Positions 44,522-56,833 of a DNA stretch of 64,000 bases are shown here, one piece after another. The position numbers and the translations under genes were made by a program. Each line of letters starts with the position of its first letter. The first letter of the stretch is position 1. Below the pieces are notes generated by a model. It worked only from the letters and a program-made list of their open reading frames with translations. It had not been told where the DNA came from and did not search any database. Origin of the DNA: Microdochium bolleyi (lineage: Eukaryota; Ascomycota; Sordariomycetes; Xylariales; Microdochiaceae); contig KQ964248.1 in assembly GCA_001566295.1 (NCBI GenBank), positions 2,790,001-2,854,000 on the forward strand, written 5' to 3'.

Positions 44522-45393
44522 GATGATGTATGCGTGCAGTGCAGTCTCTCGAGAATTCGTCGAGGAGGCGACTTAGAAGGACGTGCCAATACGTGGCGCT
44601 TCATAGACTGCTGTGTATGTGGTGACAAGCTGGACCACCAGACGAGTGAGCGGGCCAGAAAGATGTACGGAGTTACCCCAGCCTCGGCGTTGGGCTGAGG
44701 GAGGAAGCCCTGACAACGCGGAAGCGCCAGTCCTGTAGGGTTGCGAGTCTTGGTTCCATACAATGCTGTAACTTAAGCGCCCGTGTTCGTACCCCTGTCC
44801 ACGGCATACAGCCTGGCCGGTTGACCGTGCACGCAGACGTTCAGCCTCACTATGCGCAGCTGCACAGGCATCAGATCACTACACGCCGGGAGAAGACCGA
44901 TGAAACATGGAAGGAATAGTTGAGCGATGGTTGTGCAGAGAAAACTCTACATAAATTGGGAGTATATCAATCCGAGGTCTTTGTCCATGTCTTCGAAACT
45001 TCTTCTCAAACTACCCGCCTATAGTCAAGAGTGGTGACCTACGGAAGTATAGACGAGGCACTCCGGAGCTACAAGGCCCTCTCTCGATACACGATTCAGA
45101 TTCAACTTCATATAACACCGGCCGACTGTCCATAGATCAATGTCTTTCACAATCGGTCCGCAGATAGATGGGAAATCTCAAGTGTGTTAGTCATAATGGA
45201 TATTGGTCCAGTATCGATGGCTACAATTATTCAACATATCCGTGGCGTTCTTCTTGTTTCCTGTGATGGAATTGTGCTTACGTTCCAGACAGCGATGTCT
45301 AATTAACTTACTGCGTCCCAGAATATGGATAAGATATATCGTGGAATGGATCTGATAATCGCTGGGTCAAGCCGATCAGAATAGCCACTCCGC
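44522..45393. other. Spacer with raised A+T
   Basis: About 0.9 kb of gene-free DNA that looks more A/T-rich than its neighbours by eye (roughly 44880-45390). No intact gene, and no transposon ends seen. Confidence 0.4.
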
Positions 45394-46858
45394 CATGGAT
45401 CTTCTGGACGAGTCCTTCTCGCTGATACTATGCGACTTACAAGATACTGGCATCAATATCGGTAGCCAGCTGCAGCAGACTTTCGCCAGCGTCGTACCTC
45501 GTCGACTAAGGTCCATTTATAAGTTCCTTTGCCCCTGATTCTCAAGACGTTTGGATTGTCCAAGACTTTGTCCTCTCACGGACTGCAATTGTTTGAGTCG
45601 CCGGGAGGACGCAAAATTTCACAGCCCTCCGAGTTGTGTTCGAGCACTTGCACACAAGGCTTTTACAGTACCTGGATGGGAGAGAATGGCACAACGCCTG
45701 ATACCTGGACCCGATGAATTCGTACTTCATCCTGTCTCTCGACCTCGATCCACTCAAGGCGTTCCATCGGTTGTGGTGGACATATGTAGCCGCCCGTGAG
45801 CAACGACCCGAAGTGAAATTCGTGAAAGGCTGCTCGGCAACTTGCGGGCTTCTCCTCGGCTGTTCCACACGATGCTGTGTACGCAAATGTTTCGCTAGCC
45901 AGCGATGGCGTCCCTTCAGGCTGGCTGCCCAGCTACTCAAACCACAACGATATTGCTAGCCTCTACCGCGCGGCCGTTTGGCACATCATCGGCCGCAGCG
46001 GTGCTCTCGACATCATGTGTCACGACACGCGAACTACCCTCGGGAGTGGAGAGCAGATAGAGCTTATGAGCTGGATGCTGTGGTTACGGCCCGCACGATA
46101 TCACGTGTCAGGCATCGGGAGAGCCCATGAAGACACAAGACCTACTCCAAGAGTATTCTTCCACTCCATCAGAACTTCAACAGCATAGCCACTTGGTGTA
46201 TGGCTACGACACATTGTCCCTGACGACATATGGGCTGCCCTGGCCTGCATGGGTCAATCTGACAGGCTGGGGACTGGATGTCACTTCCGAGGCAGTAGAT
46301 CATGCGACTGGTGCCGACAAGCCATCCTTGGCTCGCATTTTTATGTCTGGATTCCCCGGGCGGTTGTGATGCCCATCGTATCACAAGGTCACAACGGGAC
46401 TGCACGGTAAATGCCGCCGTGTCGAGGCCTTCACTAAACATATATACTCAGTGTCTGAGTGGTACCTAGGTAATCGTGATTCCTTCACTCGCCGGGATTC
46501 TCTGGATGAGGAAGATTTCAAGAGTCTCAGTATGATTGGCTATACCCTGAACACCATAGAGGCAGTTGAGACGTGTGCCCAGCTGTCGCGCCACGGAGAC
46601 GAAATTCGGTGGTCATCCTGCAAACAACTGGGCGTCTATGGACTGAATACGAGCACAAGTCTACGACGATGAACTGTTGGCCAAGATTTCTGCTGGGCTC
46701 TTGTAGGCAACAGGATGGTGGTCGAAGATGCCATTGACGTAGCAAGCGACAAGTGGATCGAGTCAGTGCGACAAATTTTCGATGGCCACCTTGATACCAA
46801 GGTCATGATCTCGGATGAACAGCAGGGCAGCCCAAAAGGCTGGTTCGCGTCTTTGTAG
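45394..46858 (+). pseudogene. Decayed HET-domain (heterokaryon incompatibility) gene, C-terminal part
   Basis: Three frames carry fragments in the order expected for a HET protein. The segment SQDVWIVQDFVLS at about 45550-45590 matches the typical SRVWIVQEFVLA. At about 45870-46020 HDAVYANVSLASDG, SLYRAAVWHIIGRSGALDIMCH matches DKVYALLGLAS and RHIIERSGSLDVL. Near 46690, FCWALVGNRMV resembles the FWRTLVGNR text. Stops and frame changes occur between them, for example a TGA soon after FVLSRTAIV near 45593. No simple set of introns restores one frame. HET proteins trigger cell death on non-self fusion; this copy looks inactive. The N-terminal HET core (ICINQ region) is not seen. The limits given are approximate. 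Confidence 0.6.
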
Positions 46859-49209
46859 ATTATCCTCACCTCGGGAGTCCTTAGGGTCACAGAGGACAGA
46901 TCCGCCATGGGCTTTTCCCCCACAAACACGGAGCCGGGGAATCGCGTGGCCAGACCTATGGGTTGCTCCGTACCTGTCATGCTTCGAGAAAGAGGCCAGA
47001 ACGATGAGTACTCCGATTTTTTTATCTGATTGGGGAATGTTGTTTCGATGGCTTCATGGCGAGGGAGACAACGGATGAAGCGTCGCGCGATCGTCTCAGA
47101 CTATAGACATTCCTCACCCATTGAATCCAAAAGGCACAGTGAGAAGTCTACGAGGTTGTGATTGTATAATGGATGTGGCTTTGGCATTGTCCTTGGCGAG
47201 CTTTCTCTCTGTGATGAATACCAGCAAGTGTCCCTCCAGCAGGTACTGCCGGGCGGTTCCACTACATTGTCCAAATTCGTGTATCCGGCCTCCTTTCGAG
47301 ACTGAGAATGCTGGTTTATAAGATCGCCAATTGCATTGTCAAGTATGCCGCTCTTGTGTCTCGAGTCCATGTTAGTCTAGAGTAAAATTGCACGATTGCA
47401 AACCCTGGTTGCCCGTGTTGACGTTCTGGATTCCGTCGCTGGGCGTGTTGTCTTTCATCCTTGGAATCGAATGTGGACTGCGTCACACAAGATGAGTTCC
47501 ACTCACTCTGAACAAGGATGATCACAGCCGGCCGAGCAAGCTTTGACCACGCACTGGGCTACTGGTACGAATCCTTCCAGGATGGATCCGTCGGAAGGGC
47601 TCTGCCGGCCGTGGGCCCGTTTTCGTGCATGACGAGGCCCAGACGCACTCATGAATCAGGAGTCGAAGACCTCAATGCGAGCTTCGTCCTCACCCAAACA
47701 CTCTATTCATAGATGCCACCAGACTCCCACCGAATAGGGACTATCTATCTCAAGTCGGAGCATATTCAACCACACCAAGACACCGGGAATGAGTTTCGAG
47801 TACGAAACACTGAACGCGCGTAAGAAAGGAGTTCTTGGTCCAGCACAGAAAGTTTTCTTGATGCACCGGACCGGGACCGACCAAGATGATCGGCGCCCAG
47901 ACGAAGCCTCCGGGATATTTTACTTTTACAATTGGAGGGCGGTACGAATCGCGCTATCGGCATCCTGGATGTGGGCGCCCGCGGAGGTGCCTCCGTAAAC
48001 CGCTCCTGGGTCGAGGCCAGGCTCGAGACCTGGGCCGGATCTTGGCCAAGTACCTATTGTCGGCTGTGCGGCCCCCTCCCCCTGGCGGCAATGGATTCCG
48101 AGACGCAGGGGGAGAACCTCCGATCGGCACTTGGCTACCTGTCACGGGAATAGCCTAAACATCGTCGCAGACAGGGGCCACTGAAGTGGGAAAAAGTATC
48201 GCGGCATGAGAAAGTGAAGAGCAGAGCAGGGCGGAGTGCAGAGTATTGGAGCCTTGCTACGCCTGCCAAGTCATCGAGCCATGCCAATGTGATACGGGAC
48301 AAGCAATCATACCCGCCTTTACCCTGTTCCGGAGATCAGACTGATCCTTTCACCTGACGGCCCCAACCGTGATTCTTCCGCAACCTTCAAGGTGCCAATG
48401 AACGGCACGCATGGCTTGCGAGCGGTGCATGGCTTCTCCCAGCGGTCGTGTGCGTGTGGAGGACTTCGCACTACCTGCAGCCATGACTCCTTCGAATCGC
48501 TGATCATGCTGTGGAGGTCACATGTACTCGACTCATGGACCTGTCCCGTTAAGGTTCGCTGGTGGTTACATTGCATGGAGCAGGGTCGGATAAACGCCCA
48601 GCCACTGCCCGCGCGCGACTGTTCCCAAGTTCTTGGTTCTGGAATATGTTATATGATGAGGCAAGGGCCAGGGACCGAGGCGATCTTCATGATGGTGGTT
48701 AGCAATTTGAAATCGGACAACTCTGCCGAATCGCTAATGTGGCTTGAGTGCTCGTCCAGAATGTAATGACAGATCGGGCATGATTTTGCTTGCAGAAGCT
48801 GGTCTCGTATTCGAACCATGACGAAGCACGAGTGCCTTAGCGGTGAATCAATCGATTCCCGGTCTTTACGTGTGGAAGAATTAACTGCGTTAAACAAAAC
48901 GACGAAATCGTTCAAGCAAAGGGTTCAGCTGTAATCATGATGTCGATAAAGTGGTCAGTCAGCTCGACAGTATCGATTACAACGCGAGAGGTGAATAGTC
49001 CTACTAGGCGGTTACGATGAATGAGACTTATGCAACCAATCTCAATATTCGGAGTGCACCTGAACATGTGTTGTCTACGAGTATAATGGACCCACATCTT
49101 TTTTCACAGCATTCCCCGTATTGTGGTTGGCATAAGAAATTGACATAATTTCGTGTCCATTGTCCGGATTACTCATCTATTTCCACACCAACATGCATCT
49201 CTTCCGTGA
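46859..49209. other. Long gene-poor spacer
   Basis: About 2.3 kb beside the HET relic. Many short frames; none recognisable. A minus-strand frame near 48650-48915 contains CPICHYILDEH, which could be a scrap of an old Cys-rich gene, but support is too weak to call. Parts may be relic DNA. Confidence 0.45.
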
Positions 49210-50232
49210 TCATCTGACAAAAGCACCGCCGCCGTTGGCACCCATGACGGTTCCCGTCATCCAGCCGCTCTCTGGCAGACATGCGATGCCGACGATACCG
49301 GCAACCTCATCCAGGTAACCCGGGCGGCAGCCGATATCTTCCGCGAGGCTGACCATTTCCTGGGTATCAATGCCCGGCCGCGCCTTGCCTAGGGGTGTCA
49401 GCTTGTTAAAGGGCTTGAGCGCTTCCTTAGTCTCCTCGGGTAAACCGGCGTACAGGCCGGTATCCATGCTACACCACCGAACCATTAGTCAAATATTCAT
49501 CACGACTGTCGATCGGAAGAGAGATAGGGGGCACATACGGTCCAGGGCCAACGCAGTTGACTGTGGCTCTCTCGGCAAGCTCACGAGCCCAGACGCGGGT
49601 CATGGCTTCAAGAGCACCCTTGGTACCGGCATAAGACGTCTGCCACCAGACACCCCACGTAGTGCAGGCACTCGAGATGTTGACGATACGCCCGGAGCGA
49701 TCGGTAGGCAGATACGGGATGGCCGCCTTGATGAGCAGCGCGGGAGCGCGGCAGTTGAGGTCGAAGGTAGCCTGGAAGAGGTCCAGGTCCAGGTCCTCCA
49801 GGCTCTGGGCATTGACAGTGGCAGCGTTGTTGACAATGATGTCGATCTGGAACTTGCCGGCAGCGTCTGCAAAGTGCGCCTTGGCGGCGTCGACAACCTT
49901 CTGGGGCCCGTCGGGCTTGCTTATGTCGACCCGCACGGGCAGAGCCTTGACGTTGTACTCAGTCTCGAACTTCTTGGCCAGGGCCTCAGCTTGGGGCGTC
50001 GAACCCTCAGTGGCATAGTTGATAACCACGTTGGCGCCTCTGCTCGCGAAGTGCTCCGCGCAGACAGCACCAAAGCCTGTGAGTAAGCATGTCAGTCCGT
50101 GATAATTCCTGGCAGTCTACTCACGATCGATCTAGCATCGGGAATCCCCGAGGCGAGTCATTGTTGAAACTTACTGCGAGAGGAGCCTGTGATGATGGCA
50201 AGTTTGCCGTCAAAAACCCTGAAGGGAGCCAT
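49210..50232 (-). CDS. Short-chain dehydrogenase/reductase (SDR)
   Basis: Model complement(49210..49468,49539..50076,50175..50232), 284 aa, introns of 70 and 98 nt. It is a classical NAD(P)-dependent oxidoreductase. The nucleotide motif spans the first intron (IITGSSR+SFGAVCAEHF). NNAA follows in DIIVNNAATVNAQS. The catalytic Ser is in RIVNISSACTTWG and Tyr/Lys in SYAGTKGALEAMTRVWARE. NCVGPGP leads across the second intron into MDTGLYAGLP. The substrate is unknown; it most resembles 3-oxoacyl-ACP reductase-like fungal SDRs. It sits alone, upstream of the Pth11-like receptor and methyltransferase, but no PKS or NRPS is nearby to define a cluster. Confidence 0.86.
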
Positions 50233-52304
50233 AATTGTGATATGTTATGCAAAGGCTAAAATGGTGTTTAACTGGCGAGATGACGTTATTGGTAATGCTG
50301 GTATGACGAGGAATAGAACAAGATGCACTAGAATGAAGGGATGTGAGACGAGAACGCTTCATCTTAAGCTCGTACCCGTCCAGTAGTGCAACGCTCCCAC
50401 ATGGACGAAGATACCCCTGGGAGCCCCTGCATAAGACACCTCAGCGGATCCACCATTCTGCTGCAACGAAGCCAGAGTATTCACCAGTGGCAGTTCGCCT
50501 TGGCTGCCGAGACTGCTGCCGCACTTAGCGGCCGGTTGTGCCAGGATTGTGCCGTCCATAAGGTTCACAAACCCCCTGTTCCTTCAACGGCGGTCTGCCG
50601 ATCTGACCTCGACGATGTAGGTGATGGGCCCAACCAAGCCACCCGCGTCCCCGGCGCAAGGGCCCCGGCTGGGCCGATCATAGCCACCTACGTCAAAGGA
50701 ACTTTGGGAATATGTCCATTTGCGCGAGTGGGACTGCAAAATGGTGGAACAGACTCGAACGAGGATTGCGGCCAGTGACAATGCCTTGTTCCCTGACCAC
50801 TAGGGAGACCACGGACAAAAGCAGTGCTCGAGCCGCAGACCCGGGTTTCGGCTCCGACAACCTTGTTCCCTGCCGTTTACCGGAGCAGAATATGCCTGTT
50901 CCTGCAAGTAATATCCAGGACACCAGCGAGACCGGGTCAAACCACACATGCCGAACAGGCCCTTTAGTTGCCGGAACAACTTCCTCAAGCTGCTGCTCAT
51001 CACAACTGGCGGCACCTAGGAGTTTAACGCGGAAGAGAGGCAGCGACCCCTGAGACCTGACAGTACAGACTTCGGAGGGACGAGCCGCGGGTGACCAGGG
51101 CCCGGGCCGTTCGCAAACCACCACCCTGTTCTCGTTGTGTCTGTTAGTCAAAGTATCCACCTCAGTGTCCAGTGCCCTGCTGTGATTCAGATAGATTGAG
51201 GGTAAAAGTGGATTATTTTCTCAACCCGCCAGCGATCGACATTGTGAGTTTCCACCAGCTCCACTGTGCCAACGTCTGACTTGGCGGGCGAAGACGAAGG
51301 CCAGAAGAACTTCCAAGGCAAGCCTCAGTGGCAGGCATAATCACAACGTCTTGGGGACCTCAGGACTGCCCCTTTTGGACCTTGCTCGCGTGCCATAAGA
51401 GCTTGCTGGGCTTACGAAGCTATGATTCTGTCTATGATCGAGTACAGAGTCTCTGGGCATAGGTACTGCCTAACCGCCTTCAGAACCAGGATGCCTGGTC
51501 AAAAGCAAACCCACACGGGTATTTCTGGAGCATAGATCAGACACCACTGTGTATTGGACTCTTTCGGTGAGATGCCGCACATACGCACCAACCTGACTCG
51601 GGTCTGGCGGGCGGCGGCAAGGCTCTGCATTTCCCGCTACCGGGATCCTTTTCCCATCACGCCGATCTGCTCGTGCCGCCATATCGCCCGGCTTTGGCTC
51701 CGAGATCCATGAACACGGCCAGGGACCTCCGTGTAATTAATCTCAGCATGGGGGCAGCCAGCCGTTCAGACGCAGGAACAATCCTTGAGAGCACCGCTGA
51801 CGAGCAACTTAAAGTCATCACTTGGTGCCCATTGGAACTTGCCTGATGCCTTCAGTCACAGATTCGTAACACTAACACTTGAACTAATAAGGCCGTTACG
51901 CTCGTCCACTCTCAGACGAGGTCCGCACTGCCCCCTCTGTTTCTCTCTCTCCCTCTCTCTGGTGGAGTCCCTCTCGATTCAAAAGTTCTCCAACGTTCCA
52001 GCCGGCCCAAGTCCGAGAAGGCCAAGAGATTCTAAGGTCGATCATCGATCCGCTCGACTTCCTCTCCAACGCCCACTAGCCCACGCTTTGACAGGAGTCC
52101 AAGATCGTTGTTTTTGTCATCTTGAAAGCCGCCCAAACACTTCGAGAATCACAGTCCGCCATCTGAAGCTGGTCTTCAATCGCCAAACTTTACGGAAATC
52201 GACACGGATTCGCTCGGCATAGTCCCGGCAGACCTCGAACACAGACACTCGGTCCCGGCAGACCTCGAACACAGACATTCGGCAGCCGGCTTGGTTCTGC
52301 GACC
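50233..52304. other. Long intergenic spacer and receptor 5' leader
   Basis: About 2.1 kb between divergent genes. A minus-strand frame at 50359-51160 includes a hydrophobic stretch (VSLVSWILLAGTGIFC) but has no recognisable family, so no gene is called. CT-rich sequence at about 51930-51965 and a 30-nt duplication at 52223-52282 lie in the probable promoter/5' UTR of the next gene. Confidence 0.45.
52223..52282. repeat. 30-nt direct tandem duplication
   Basis: Two adjacent 30-nt copies beginning TCCCGGCAGACCTCGAAC, differing at one position (ACACTCGG versus ACATTCGG), immediately upstream of the receptor start codon at 52305. Confidence 0.9.
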
Positions 52305-53995
52305 ATGGGTGCGGCCACATCAAACGACATGGCGGCAGCCACACTCGTGCTGCTGCCGCTCAACATTCTCACAATGGGAATGCGATTCTGGATCCGGATT
52401 CAGCGCAGAGCCTGGGGCGCGGACGACTGGGCTATGGTTGCCACCATCGTGAGTATTATCCCATCTGCCATACTCTCGCCCAGCAATCCTCCTGGTCAAA
52501 GACGAGACGGAGGTCCTGAGATCTGATTGCAAAACTGACATTATTCCCCTTCACAGCCCGTCTGGCTTATCTCCCAAATCGGCCTCATAGGCATGGCCTG
52601 GAGTGGCGTGGGCCTGCCCAACACCGCGATATCAGAATCGATGATGGTCAATTCACTATTTGTAAGTGTCTTCTCCCAAAGCAAACCCGGTCTCGCCAAT
52701 CAGAGGGCATTCCGACAACTTTCTCGTCGCCACGATCCCGAATCCGAGCGGGCGTACTGTGCTAATCCCAACGACTTTTTGAATGCAGTGGTTCTACGTC
52801 TTCCAGGAATTCTGGTGCTTCACCCTCGTTGCGCTCAAGTGGTGCATCGGCTTCACCCTGCTGCGCATCGCCAATGACACGCTCTGGGTGAAATTGGTTA
52901 TCTATACCTGCCTCGCCCTCGTTACTGTCTGCACAGGCGGCACGGGCATGTATCTGTTCTTCCAATGCTCTCCGGTCGAGTAAGTTGACCCTTGAAGCTC
53001 TACAGCTGGTCTCTGAACCGGCCGGTCAATGTCTCCGGCGAAGAAGCGGCTTTCACTATCATGCAACATAAATGGATGCTGGATAAGGACTGACTCAAAG
53101 ATTCTTGCTGCGCAACAGAAAGAACTGGCACACCCTCATGCCCGGCGAGTGCAAGCCCCGCGAGATCCAGACGGCCCTCTCTTTCCTCGTCGCTGCGGTG
53201 TCCATCACGACGGACTGGATCTTCGCCGTGCTGCCCTTCGCTCTGCTGTACAAGCTACAGATGGCTACTCGCGTCAAGGCCTCAGTCATCGGTCTCCTCG
53301 GTCTCGGATTCTTGTACGTCTACTTCTCAAAGAAGAGTCCCCCCTCTTCGCGACCACTAGATGATTACGCGTAACTAACACAAGACTTCGTTAATCACAG
53401 CGCCTCCATAGCGCCAATCGTACGCCTCAAGTACCTCCTCCTCATGAACGACACCTCCAAGTTCCTCGAGGCCCTTGGCATCATCCTCGCCTGGGCCCAA
53501 GCCGAGGTCGGCATCGGCATGCTCGTCGCCAACCTGCCCGCCTGCCGGCCCTTGCTGGAGCGCACATTCTCACGCATCGCGGGCTCCCGCAGCGGCGGCA
53601 AGACAGGGGGCACGCCCGGCGCGGACCCAAAGTACGGCGGCATGAGCGGCAAGGCCGGAACGCACCCGGGCGACGGCAAGAACAGCTACCTCGAGCTCGA
53701 CGAGCGGGACGTCTCGGGCGCCCCGGGGAAGAAGGGCCCGTTCCGGAGCGGGCAGAAGCACGGCACGAGCAGCAACGGACAGTTTGGTACGGAGACCCGC
53801 GTGTACGGGCGAGACATGGGCGGCGACAGCACCGACAGCCTTGCAGACGACGAGAGCCAGAAGCATATCATCGACCCTGCCGGTGGGGGCAAAGGAAACG
53901 GCCGAGATAGCGGCATGGGCGGCCTCGGGGCGATCCGGGTGCAGCGCCAGATCGACGTCACAGACAGCCCGGCGCCGGGACACCACGCTCGATAA
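52305..53995 (+). CDS. Pth11-like / fungal rhodopsin-fold integral membrane receptor
   Basis: Model join(52305..52448,52557..52661,52789..52979,53119..53313,53401..53995), 409 aa. Pth11-like proteins are seven-pass GPCR-like receptors that sense surfaces or host cues. Segments fit: LVLLPLNILTMGMRFWIR (TM1), PVWLISQIGLIGMAWSG (TM2), WFYVFQEFWCFTLVALKW (TM3), VIYTCLALVTVCTGG (TM4), LSFLVAAVSITTDWIFAVLP (TM5) and GLGFF+ASIAPIVR (TM6). The family landmark FFQCSPVE+KNWHTL spans intron 3, and the conserved GADDW and TDWIFAVLP are present. The last ~170 residues are a hydrophilic Gly/Ser/Lys-rich cytosolic tail. Splice phases fit throughout. Confidence 0.84.
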
Positions 53996-54363
53996 CGGGG
54001 TTCTGCGAATGTTTGGCTGCGCATATTTTCTGAAAGCTGGATAGGGGGAAGGAGAGCAGTAGTGTGTATATCTACGTATCTCTGGAAAGATTTGTGCGTC
54101 CTTGGGGCCATGTCTCCTTTCCTGATGATTTGTTCTGGTTTAACTTCAATCTACATGCAAGGACATTCCGTGATAATCATCTATTTCTCAGCGCCTGTCG
54201 TTTCCGTGGAAGTGCGAAATCGAACGTCTTGTGTCTATCTATCTAGAGGCTGTCAATTCATGTGAAGTGTATAGATACGGCTGAAAAGAACCCAGCATTG
54301 GGCACATCGCTCGATCTAAGCCTCTATCAGGACTCTTCAATTCAGGAACAAAGCATATGAACC
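53996..54363. other. Short spacer between convergent genes
   Basis: Shared 3' flank of the receptor and the methyltransferase; A/T-rich. Nothing else seen. Confidence 0.5.
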
Positions 54364-55631
54364 TCAAGCCAACTCCGCCTCGATCAGACTCTCCGCACTG
54401 CCAGGATAGCGATAGATTTTGGTCACCCTGAGCCCAGCACCCTCAATGATGGCCTTCCAGTGAGCCTCTGTGCGCTCGCGGACATTGAGATGGCCAAGCA
54501 TCATCATGTCCATTGAAGTCGCGGCAAGCGTGGGCTCATCTTCGGACAATACGATCTCATTCAGCAGCACTCTCGAGTATCCAGGCTTCAGCGCCGGCTT
54601 TAGGTTTTGCAATATCCGCGATCCATGCTCGTCGTCCCAGTCGTGCAGGATCGAGTGTAACGAGTACGCCCTGGCGCCGACCACCGGTTGCGGCGTATAG
54701 AAGTCGTGGGCAGTAGCTTCGAATGGCTGCGCGTCCTTGTCCCTAACCTCAGCGATGACCACGTCCTGGTCCTGAAGAATGATGCGGCCAGGATGACTCT
54801 TGTGCCGCGCAGCGAATAAGGCAAGATCGTGCCCGCGACCACCGCCGACGTCTACGAGGAGAGCATCGCCAACACTCGAGTCGAAACCGTCAATCAGCCG
54901 CTCTTTGACGGGATAGAACCCATCGTCGTACCAGTTGGGCTTGCCGGCGCGGTACGACGCCATGAAGGATGCAAAGTTCTGCAGGTTGGGAGGATTGGCG
55001 TTGAGCCAGCCGAAGAAAGGGAGTGGCGTCGAAAAGGCATCGTTGAAAGGCCCGTCGTTCTCGACGGTCGGCTCAACATACCGGACCTTCTTGAAGTATT
55101 CTGGGAAGTTGTTGAACGACGGGCGAGTGACATCGTAGCAAAAGGTGATGCTGCGAGCGAGGTCTTCGGTGGCGGAGGCTGTTGCTCAGGGCTGTCGGGT
55201 GCAGTTTGCCGTTGGCAAACGACAAGACGTGCATCGCGATCAGATGTCGCATCAGCCGCATGAGGAGGCTCGTCTGTATGCGCGTCTTTTGTGCCAGAGC
55301 TTCGGGACTGAGGCCTTCGGCGCCAGCATCGCGGAGATGGCCGAAGACGTCGAGATCCACGGCCAGCTTGATCTGTGCCGACATTGCAGGCTAGTTGCAG
55401 GTATATTGGGTCAGTCTTGGGTTGGACGCGTTTTCGGGAGCCAGGGTAATCAAGTGCTCTCACCTCTGCCCAGAAACTCCTCTGCAGAAACTCGCTGGGT
55501 ATCTCGAGGGTGCCGATGAGTTGGCGCGCAAGTTCGATGAGGGACTCGCGAGAACCAGGCTCTCCCTGTGCGTAGGCGCTACCAGAGGTCGCCAACTTCT
55601 CCATGATGGAGGATACCGAAGGAGACGCCAT
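54364..55631 (-). pseudogene. COMT-type O-methyltransferase with single-base frameshift
   Basis: Exon 1 is 55464-55631 (MASPSVSSIMEKLATSG...) and exon 2 is 54364-55390, joined by a 73-nt phase-0 intron that gives FWAE+PAMSAQIKLAVDLD. The dimerisation region is followed by the SAM motif ALLVDVGGGRGHDLALFA and the catalytic His in HSILHDWDDEHGSRIL. Near 55174 one extra base on the minus strand shifts frame: the upstream frame reads HPTALSNSL, then the family text ATEDLARSITFCYDVTRPSF continues in the next frame. The rest is intact. No nearby GT-AG pair removes the shift. It is either a recent pseudogene or a sequencing error; the read-through length would be about 397 aa, normal for the family. 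Confidence 0.8.
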
Positions 55632-56833
55632 CTCATAGGCGGAATGGACGACAGCTTTTCAAAGACTTGGCACACGTGTGCTGCTTCACAGACCGACGGG
55701 GTGCGATGTACGACTCCATCGGCGGATATACCACGAGGAAGAAGCGGTGGGTGGCTGCTGGTCTTATCAAGAGATATTGCGGGACGGCCGGCCCTCGGCT
55801 GGGTAAGCGTGTTCCAGAGCAGGCCTCATGCCTCAGACCTTGGGAGACTATCGTAGGCCATGCACCCGTCTTGCTGTCAACGTAACGCGCGGCGTGGGGC
55901 TTGATCGAGCCTACAAGGGCAAGAAGAGGACATGGCAGTACATGCAAGCAGAAGATGCAGGACGAAGACTCGGCAGCTTGGCGGATGCTGTTGGTTCATG
56001 CATCTACGTGCCATCTTGGCCATCCAAGAAGGGAGGCAAGAACGAATCGCCGCACGTGTAGGGGACCATGTGAGAGCAGGGGGGTTGTTCTTGATATTGT
56101 ACCTTACGGACGACATGTTGGCAACTGCATAACTGCGCGGCACAGCACCATCCTTGTCCTTCTCTACCAACATCCCGTCGTTAAGCAAACAACTTTGCTC
56201 AGCCAACACGGTGGCGTTGACCAGGCGAAAGGTACAGTATTACCAACTGCAGGCTGCCCCTACCAGCCTGCTGGAACCCACTGACAGCGAAACCTTGCAG
56301 ACCAACAACCAACAGAGAAGACAAGCCGAGACCCGAGACGAACTAAGAGTCGATGCGAGTGACTTATTGCCGCATATCTTGTCCTTTCTTAAGGCTCAGA
56401 ATGCTGGCAGAACCGACGAGACAACATTGAATGACAAGAAGAGCCGCGAGAGGACTAGAGGCGCCTTTCTATCCGGCTATCGTCAGCGACCGCGGGCTGC
56501 TCTTGTGCTGGCCCTCTCTCAAATCGGCCCGGGACGCTTTAGCCAGGATCACATCACATCACGGTCGGGTCTTGGCAACGTCCGGGGGCCCGGGACCTTG
56601 CCCGCCATAATATCGACATCACCCTGTTACTCTGCTCTCATGCTGTGCCGTAAATCTGCCAGAGACCATACGAGTTTTGGGCATGGAAAAGGCCAGGACG
56701 GCCCCTGAGAGATGGGGAGCCTCTGCTGTCATGCTACCTCTTTGGCAGATAACATTGAGGTAGAACCACTCCGCGACAGCCTTCGCAGCAGAACGGCGTG
56801 CCAATCTTTGAGTCCTCCCTTGACACAGCAGCG
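55632..56833. other. Intergenic spacer
   Basis: About 1.2 kb between divergent genes. A plus-strand frame of 184 codons (56154-56708) has no recognisable features and lies where the receptor promoter should be. No gene called. Confidence 0.5.

Noticed and set aside
48649..49097. Minus-strand frames with CPICHYILD
   Set aside because: Short Cys motif only; no family match and stops between frames.
44522..49209. Transposon or RIP-mutated element
   Set aside because: The area is gene-poor, but I saw no terminal repeats or transposase/RT motifs and cannot compute RIP indices by eye.
50359..51160. Possible minus-strand gene with a hydrophobic segment
   Set aside because: Two short frames might be joined, but I find no recognisable motif or persuasive splice pair.
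56154..56708. 184-codon plus-strand frame
   Set aside because: No domain, odd composition, and it occupies the expected promoter of the receptor gene.
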